DNA of 8,577 nucleotides, from the NCBI GenBank assembly GCA_036559965.1, contig DATBSD010000151.1:1-8577 (forward strand). Direction: 5' to 3'. Under the pieces are notes generated by a model that was given only the letters and a program-made list of their open reading frames with translations, was not told the origin of the DNA and ran no database searches. Positions 5,387-8,577 of this stretch are shown here, in pieces. This DNA is from CSP1-4 sp036559965 (GTDB lineage Bacteria; Chloroflexota; Limnocylindria; Limnocylindrales; CSP1-4). Position numbers and translations under genes: made by a program. Every line of letters starts with the position of its first letter. The stretch's first letter is position 1.

Positions 5387-6448
5387 ATGACGCTGCCCAC
5401 CGAACCCATCGGGAGCATCCCCCGGCCCCGCGCCCTCATCGATGGCATGCAGGCGGTGGCAGACGGCCGCATCGCTGCCGAGGGCCTGGGGGCGCTCTAT
5501 GACGACGCGGTGCGGGACACCCTGCGGCGCTTCGAAGGGACTGGCTCTCCTGTCGTGACCGACGGCGAGCAGCGCAAGTCCAGCTTCGCGACCTACCCGG
5601 TCGACGGGCTGCCCGGTCTCGCGCCAGGCGGCGTGCCCATCCCCTTCGCCGACGGCCACTCGCGACAGCTGCCGCTCGTGACGGCCGGACCATTCCGCTA
5701 CACCACGCCGGCCTGGACGTACCTCGATGCCGCGCGCCGTGAGACCAGCGCGCCGATGAAGCAGGCCGTCATCTCCGCCTCGGCCATCAGCCTCATGTAT
5801 CCGCCCGACGGCATCGCGGGCTACCCGCGGGAGGCCTTCCTCGACGACCTCGTGGCCCAGGCGGCGGCCGAGATGCGGGGCTGCCTCGAGCGCGGCGCGA
5901 CCGTCCAGATCGACTTCACCGAGGCGCGCCTGTCACTCAAGCTGGACCCCAGCGGCGGCCTGCTGGGCGCCTTCGTCGACCTCAACAACCGGGTCCTCGG
6001 CGAGCTCACGGACGACGAGCGGAGCCGCGTCGGCGTGCACACCTGTCCGGGCGGTGACCAGGACTCGACGCACAGTGCCGACGTCGACTATGCGGCGCTT
6101 CTGCCGACGCTCTTCCGGCTGGACGTCGACCGCTTCTTCATCCAGCTGGCCAGCGAGCCGGATCGAGCGCGCGTGCTCGAGATCCTCGGCCGGCACGCCA
6201 CCGGGTCGCGACGCCTTTTCGTCGGGGTGACCGATCCCCTCGACCCGCGCGTCGAGTCGCCGGAGGAGGTCGCGGGGCGGGTCGTCGAGGCGGCGCAGGC
6301 GATCGACCCGAGCCATCTCGGCACCACCGACGACTGCGGCTTCTCGCCCTTCGGGGACGACGTTTCCACGTCGCGCGACACGGCCTTCGCGAAGATCGCG
6401 GCCAGGGTCACGGGCACGGCCATGGCATCCCAGACGCTGGGCGTCTAG
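5387..6448 (+). CDS. Single-domain cobalamin-independent methionine synthase-like (MetE C-terminal family) methyltransferase
   Basis: A 353-residue protein equal to only the C-terminal catalytic barrel of MetE (full MetE is about 750 residues). The N-terminal motif PIGSIPRPRALIDG and TDGEQRKSSF are typical of the family. A complete zinc site can be proposed: His218 and Cys220 in VHTC, Glu257 in LASEPD, and Cys317 in DDCGF; the segment QIDFTEARL corresponds to the QIDEPAL region. MetE-family enzymes bind and activate a thiol, normally homocysteine, for methylation. Stand-alone versions may use methyl donors other than methyl-folate, or act on other thiols as in epoxyalkane:coenzyme M transferase, so the exact substrate is open. 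The ATG at 5387 is supported by GAGGA (5376-5380). It has its own promoter at 5318 and appears monocistronic. Family is secure, specific reaction not. Confidence 0.85.
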   Translation: MTLPTEPIGSIPRPRALIDGMQAVADGRIAAEGLGALYDDAVRDTLRRFEGTGSPVVTDGEQRKSSFATYPVDGLPGLAPGGVPIPFADGHSRQLPLVTAGPFRYTTPAWTYLDAARRETSAPMKQAVISASAISLMYPPDGIAGYPREAFLDDLVAQAAAEMRGCLERGATVQIDFTEARLSLKLDPSGGLLGAFVDLNNRVLGELTDDERSRVGVHTCPGGDQDSTHSADVDYAALLPTLFRLDVDRFFIQLASEPDRARVLEILGRHATGSRRLFVGVTDPLDPRVESPEEVAGRVVEAAQAIDPSHLGTTDDCGFSPFGDDVSTSRDTAFAKIAARVTGTAMASQTLGV

Positions 6449-6465
6449 CCGTCGGGGTGGCCCGC

Positions 6466-6471
6466 TAGAAT
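6466..6471 (+). promoter_or_regulatory. -10 element (TAGAAT) of the upp operon promoter
   Basis: CGCTAGAATC is close to TATAAT and lies 34 bases before the upp start, predicting transcription from about 6478 and a leader of about 28 bases. The -35 position falls on the stop codon of the MetE-like gene and has no consensus. It would drive upp and probably the two downstream envelope-protein genes. Confidence 0.6.
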
Positions 6472-6505
6472 CGGACGCGGCCATCCCTGCAGGAGAGCGC
6501 GATCG

Positions 6506-7186
6506 ATGTCAGCCGATGCGAGCCCTGGCGCCATGACGACGGCCGCCGACATGCCCGAGACCTTCCACGTCAGCCGCCATCCGGCGGTCCAACACAAGCT
6601 GGCACTCCTGCGGGCGACCACGACGGAGCCCAAGAAGTTCCGCGAGCTGGTGCGCGAGATCAGCTGGTTGCTCGGCTACGAGGCCCTCGCCGATGCCCGA
6701 ACCGCGCCCATCGACGTCCAGACGCCGCTCGAGACGATGCCCGGCGCGAAGCTCGCCGACCGGATCGGCCTCATCCCCATCCTCCGTGCCGGCCTCGGCA
6801 TGGTCGATGCCATGCTCGAGCTGATGCCCACCGCCGAGGTCTGGCACCTTGGGCTGTTCCGCGACGAACGCACGCTCCAGCCGGTCGAGTACTACAACAA
6901 GCTGCCCGACACCGCGACCGTCGACCTGTGTCTCATCCTCGATCCGATGCTCGCCACCGGTGGTTCGGCGACGGCGGCCATCGAAGTGCTCAAGGCGTGG
7001 GGCGCCCGGCGCATCAAGCTGCTCAATCTCATCGCCGCTCCGGAGGGCGTGCGCGCCGTCTCCGCGGCGCATCCGGACGTGCCCATCCACTGCGCGGCGC
7101 TGGACCGCCAGCTCAACGAGAAGGGCTACATCCTGCCTGGCCTTGGCGATGCCGGCGATCGCCAGTTCGGCACCAGCCATCGCTGA
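6506..7186 (+). CDS. upp: Uracil phosphoribosyltransferase
   Basis: A 226-residue pyrimidine salvage enzyme that joins uracil and PRPP to give UMP and pyrophosphate. Signature elements are all present: IPILRAGLGM (90-99), the PRPP-binding loop DPMLATGGSA (146-155), and the C-terminal uracil-binding region LNEKGYILPGLGDAGDRQFGT with GDAGDR at 214-219. It is about 18 residues longer than the E. coli enzyme at the N-terminus. The ATG at 6506 is chosen because AGGAGAG (6491-6497) lies 8 bases upstream; Met10 and Met16 are alternatives closer to the usual start. Its 3' end overlaps the next gene by 38 bases. Confidence 0.96.
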   Translation: MSADASPGAMTTAADMPETFHVSRHPAVQHKLALLRATTTEPKKFRELVREISWLLGYEALADARTAPIDVQTPLETMPGAKLADRIGLIPILRAGLGMVDAMLELMPTAEVWHLGLFRDERTLQPVEYYNKLPDTATVDLCLILDPMLATGGSATAAIEVLKAWGARRIKLLNLIAAPEGVRAVSAAHPDVPIHCAALDRQLNEKGYILPGLGDAGDRQFGTSHR

Positions 7187-7946
7187 CGCCACCCGGCGGC
7201 GCGCGACCAGACGGACGCCGCCGACCCTCGTCGGCGTCACGGTCGGCCTCGTCGCCGCCTGCGCTGGCGGTGCCGGCGCCCCGGACGTCGGCCGGCAGGT
7301 CATCGCGCCAGCGTCCGCGGAGGCGGTCGAGGCGGCGTTCCTGGATCGCGCCAGCGACCCGTCGACGACCTTCCGCGTCCGTTCCATCGTGCGCATCGAG
7401 GTCGCCGGCCTGACTGCCGACTCGACCATCGTCATCACGTCCGACCTGCACGTCCGCGGCGAGGACGCCACGGGGACCATGACCGTGACCGGCTCGGATG
7501 GCAGCAGCACGTCGGCACAGCTCGTCGAAGTCGACGGCCAGGCCTGGACGCGCTTCGACGGCGGCGACTGGGACGGACCGACGCCTATCGGCTCGACCGC
7601 GGTCGGCCAGCCCAACCCGCTCGTCAGCCTGACCGCCGACGACGTCGCCTACACCGGCCCGACGAGCCAGCTGGCGCCCGGCCTCCACCGGCTGGACGCC
7701 TCGGCGTCCGAGCCACCGGCGCTCGCCCAGCTCACCGGCGAGATCGCGGGCGCATCACTGACGGCGTTCGACCGCGACATCCTCGTCCGCACGGACGGCA
7801 CGCCGGTCGCCGCGCGGACGTCGCTCACGCTCTACGGCGAGGTGGAGCGAGGCGGCGCGCTCGAGCCGGTCACGGTCACGGTCACCATCAGCACGCGGTT
7901 CAGCGACTGGGGAGCGCCGGTCGAGATCGCGGCGCCGGTGTCGTGA
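7149..7946 (+). CDS. Putative lipoprotein, LppX/LprG-like in outline, unknown function
   Basis: A 265-residue protein. The N-terminal region has an Arg-rich stretch (RRRATRRT), a hydrophobic core and a lipobox LVAAC, so Cys38 should be lipidated and the mature part held on the outer face of the membrane. The mature protein is rich in alternating polar/hydrophobic strands with the order F64-L..A..DP, a Thr/Ser-rich central sheet, and a VDGQAWTRFDGGDW motif (about 127-141). This order recalls LppX/LprG-type mycobacterial lipoproteins that carry lipids; I suggest that only as a fold-level resemblance. The ATG at 7149 lies inside upp and is the only start codon in frame between there and the lipobox, but it has no clear ribosome site; translation may be coupled to upp. 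The following gene appears to be a paralogue. Function unknown. Confidence 0.75.
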   Translation: MPAIASSAPAIADATRRRATRRTPPTLVGVTVGLVAACAGGAGAPDVGRQVIAPASAEAVEAAFLDRASDPSTTFRVRSIVRIEVAGLTADSTIVITSDLHVRGEDATGTMTVTGSDGSSTSAQLVEVDGQAWTRFDGGDWDGPTPIGSTAVGQPNPLVSLTADDVAYTGPTSQLAPGLHRLDASASEPPALAQLTGEIAGASLTAFDRDILVRTDGTPVAARTSLTLYGEVERGGALEPVTVTVTISTRFSDWGAPVEIAAPVS

Positions 7947-7959
7947 GGTCACGTCCGCG

Positions 7960-8577
7960 ATGATCCCGCGTCGCTCGATCCTGGGCCGGCGGCCGGGCAA
8001 GGGTGGCGGCACGACCCCCGCCGCGCCGGGCGCGCGGCCGCCGACACCCCGGCCGGGCCCCGGGCCGGCGCCGACCTGGCGAGGACGCCTGCACATCGAC
8101 CGCCTTGGGGTCGTGGGCTCGTCCGCCATCGCCGGCCTCATCCTCGTCGCCGGTGTAGCGATCGTCGCGCTGCTCGGCGGCGAGCGCTTCGGGAGCACGT
8201 CCTCGGCGACCGCGACACCGGTCGGCTCGCAGCCCGTCGGCAGTCAGCCACCCGACCCCGCCGTGGCCGCCTTCGTCGCGCTGGCCACCGACCCGGCGCG
8301 CAGCATGCGCATCGAGACCACGACGACCGCGCTGGTGGGTGGCACGAGGGCCGAGGTCGCCAGCACGCTCGACCACGTCGGTGCCACGTACGCCGGCTCG
8401 CTGCTCGTCACGGACACGAACACGCGCACGCCGACTGACGTCATCGTCCTGCCGCCCGACGCCTACGCCCGCGATCCGACCGGGCCGTGGCGCAAGGGTG
8501 CGGCGCCCAGGCGACCCCTCGACCCGTTCTTCGGCCTCGGCGCCGCGACCCCCATCGCCGACCTCGGCCTCGAGACC
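7960..8577 (+). CDS. Membrane-anchored hypothetical protein, paralogue of the preceding lipoprotein (3' end missing)
   Basis: 206 codons without a stop up to the right edge. The N-terminus is a basic, Gly/Pro-rich cytoplasmic segment (about 1-44), followed by one transmembrane helix (about 50-72, GVVGSSAIAGLILVAGVAIVALLGG), a Ser/Thr/Pro linker with a tandem VGSQP repeat (88-97), and an extracytoplasmic domain from about 100. That domain shares its order with the preceding lipoprotein: AVAAFVALATDPARSMRIET corresponds to AVEAAFLDRASDPSTTFRVR, and DPTGPWRKG (Trp177) falls about where GGDW occurs there (72 versus 77 residues after the shared Phe). It has no lipobox Cys. The ATG at 7960 follows the neighbour's stop by 13 bases, with GAGGT (7945-7949) as a ribosome site. 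Function unknown; probably co-expressed with the lipoprotein. Confidence 0.72.
   Translation, partial: MIPRRSILGRRPGKGGGTTPAAPGARPPTPRPGPGPAPTWRGRLHIDRLGVVGSSAIAGLILVAGVAIVALLGGERFGSTSSATATPVGSQPVGSQPPDPAVAAFVALATDPARSMRIETTTTALVGGTRAEVASTLDHVGATYAGSLLVTDTNTRTPTDVIVLPPDAYARDPTGPWRKGAAPRRPLDPFFGLGAATPIADLGLET
8221..8250 (+). repeat. Tandem 15-base repeat encoding VGSQP twice in the protein linker
   Basis: Two adjacent 15-base units encode VGSQP-VGSQP just after the transmembrane helix. The copies differ mainly at the serine codon (TCG versus AGT), so the peptide is conserved better than the DNA. It is a short flexible linker repeat. Confidence 0.5.

Noticed and set aside
6509..7615. Minus-strand open frame opposite upp and the lipoprotein
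   Set aside because: upp is unmistakable on the plus strand; the antisense frame crosses a gene boundary and shows no family motif.
1..8577. CRISPR array, insertion sequence, tRNA, rRNA, toxin-antitoxin or defence system
   Set aside because: No direct-repeat array, transposase, terminal inverted repeats, tRNA cloverleaf or defence-type domains were seen; composition is uniform and the genes are metabolic, transport and envelope types.

Overview
The window is about 70% G+C, gene-dense, and strongly G/C-biased at third codon positions. Five recognisable -10 elements (TANNNT, three of them preceded by GC) have no convincing -35 partner, and two of them sit directly in front of a start codon, implying leaderless mRNAs. 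Together with the gene content (type II asparaginase, polyketide-type ABC exporter, single-domain MetE-like protein, tandem LppX-like envelope proteins) this suggests a high-GC soil or freshwater bacterium. Chloroflexota (Limnocylindria/Ellin6529-like) or Actinomycetota are the likeliest groups. This assignment is inference; there is no rRNA or other marker in the window.

Layout. (1) 1-720, minus strand: a type II L-asparaginase that runs off the left edge. (2) 721-871: a divergent control region. It holds a leaderless promoter for the asparaginase with a perfect 6-bp dyad upstream, and a TATAAT promoter for the TetR gene immediately followed by a perfect 9+1+9 palindrome. (3) 872-4185, plus: a tight three-gene operon of TetR regulator, ABC ATPase and a 12-TM two-repeat ABC permease, with gaps of 10 bp and 1 bp. 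It reads as a self-repressed efflux cassette. A 9-bp-stem hairpin spans its last stop codon. (4) 4236-5300: a proline racemase superfamily enzyme with the Ser/Cys active-site pair, behind a second leaderless promoter. (5) 5387-6448: a single-domain, zinc-binding, cobalamin-independent methionine synthase-like methyltransferase with its own promoter and ribosome site. (6) 6506-8577: uracil phosphoribosyltransferase (upp), then a lipoprotein whose start lies inside upp, then a related protein held by a transmembrane helix and cut by the right edge.

How the genes relate. The TetR-ABC-permease set is a convincing functional unit. Asparaginase, the 3-hydroxyproline-type enzyme, the MetE-like protein and upp are all amino-acid or nucleobase scavenging/metabolism genes, but each appears to have its own promoter and nothing shows a shared pathway. 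I see no mobile element, CRISPR array, tRNA/rRNA or defence system. No clearly undescribed system is apparent. The points most worth checking are the operator architecture, the leaderless TACCATCG promoters, the altered zinc-site residue in the asparaginase, the Ser/Cys active site, and the paired lipoprotein/TM-anchored paralogues behind upp.
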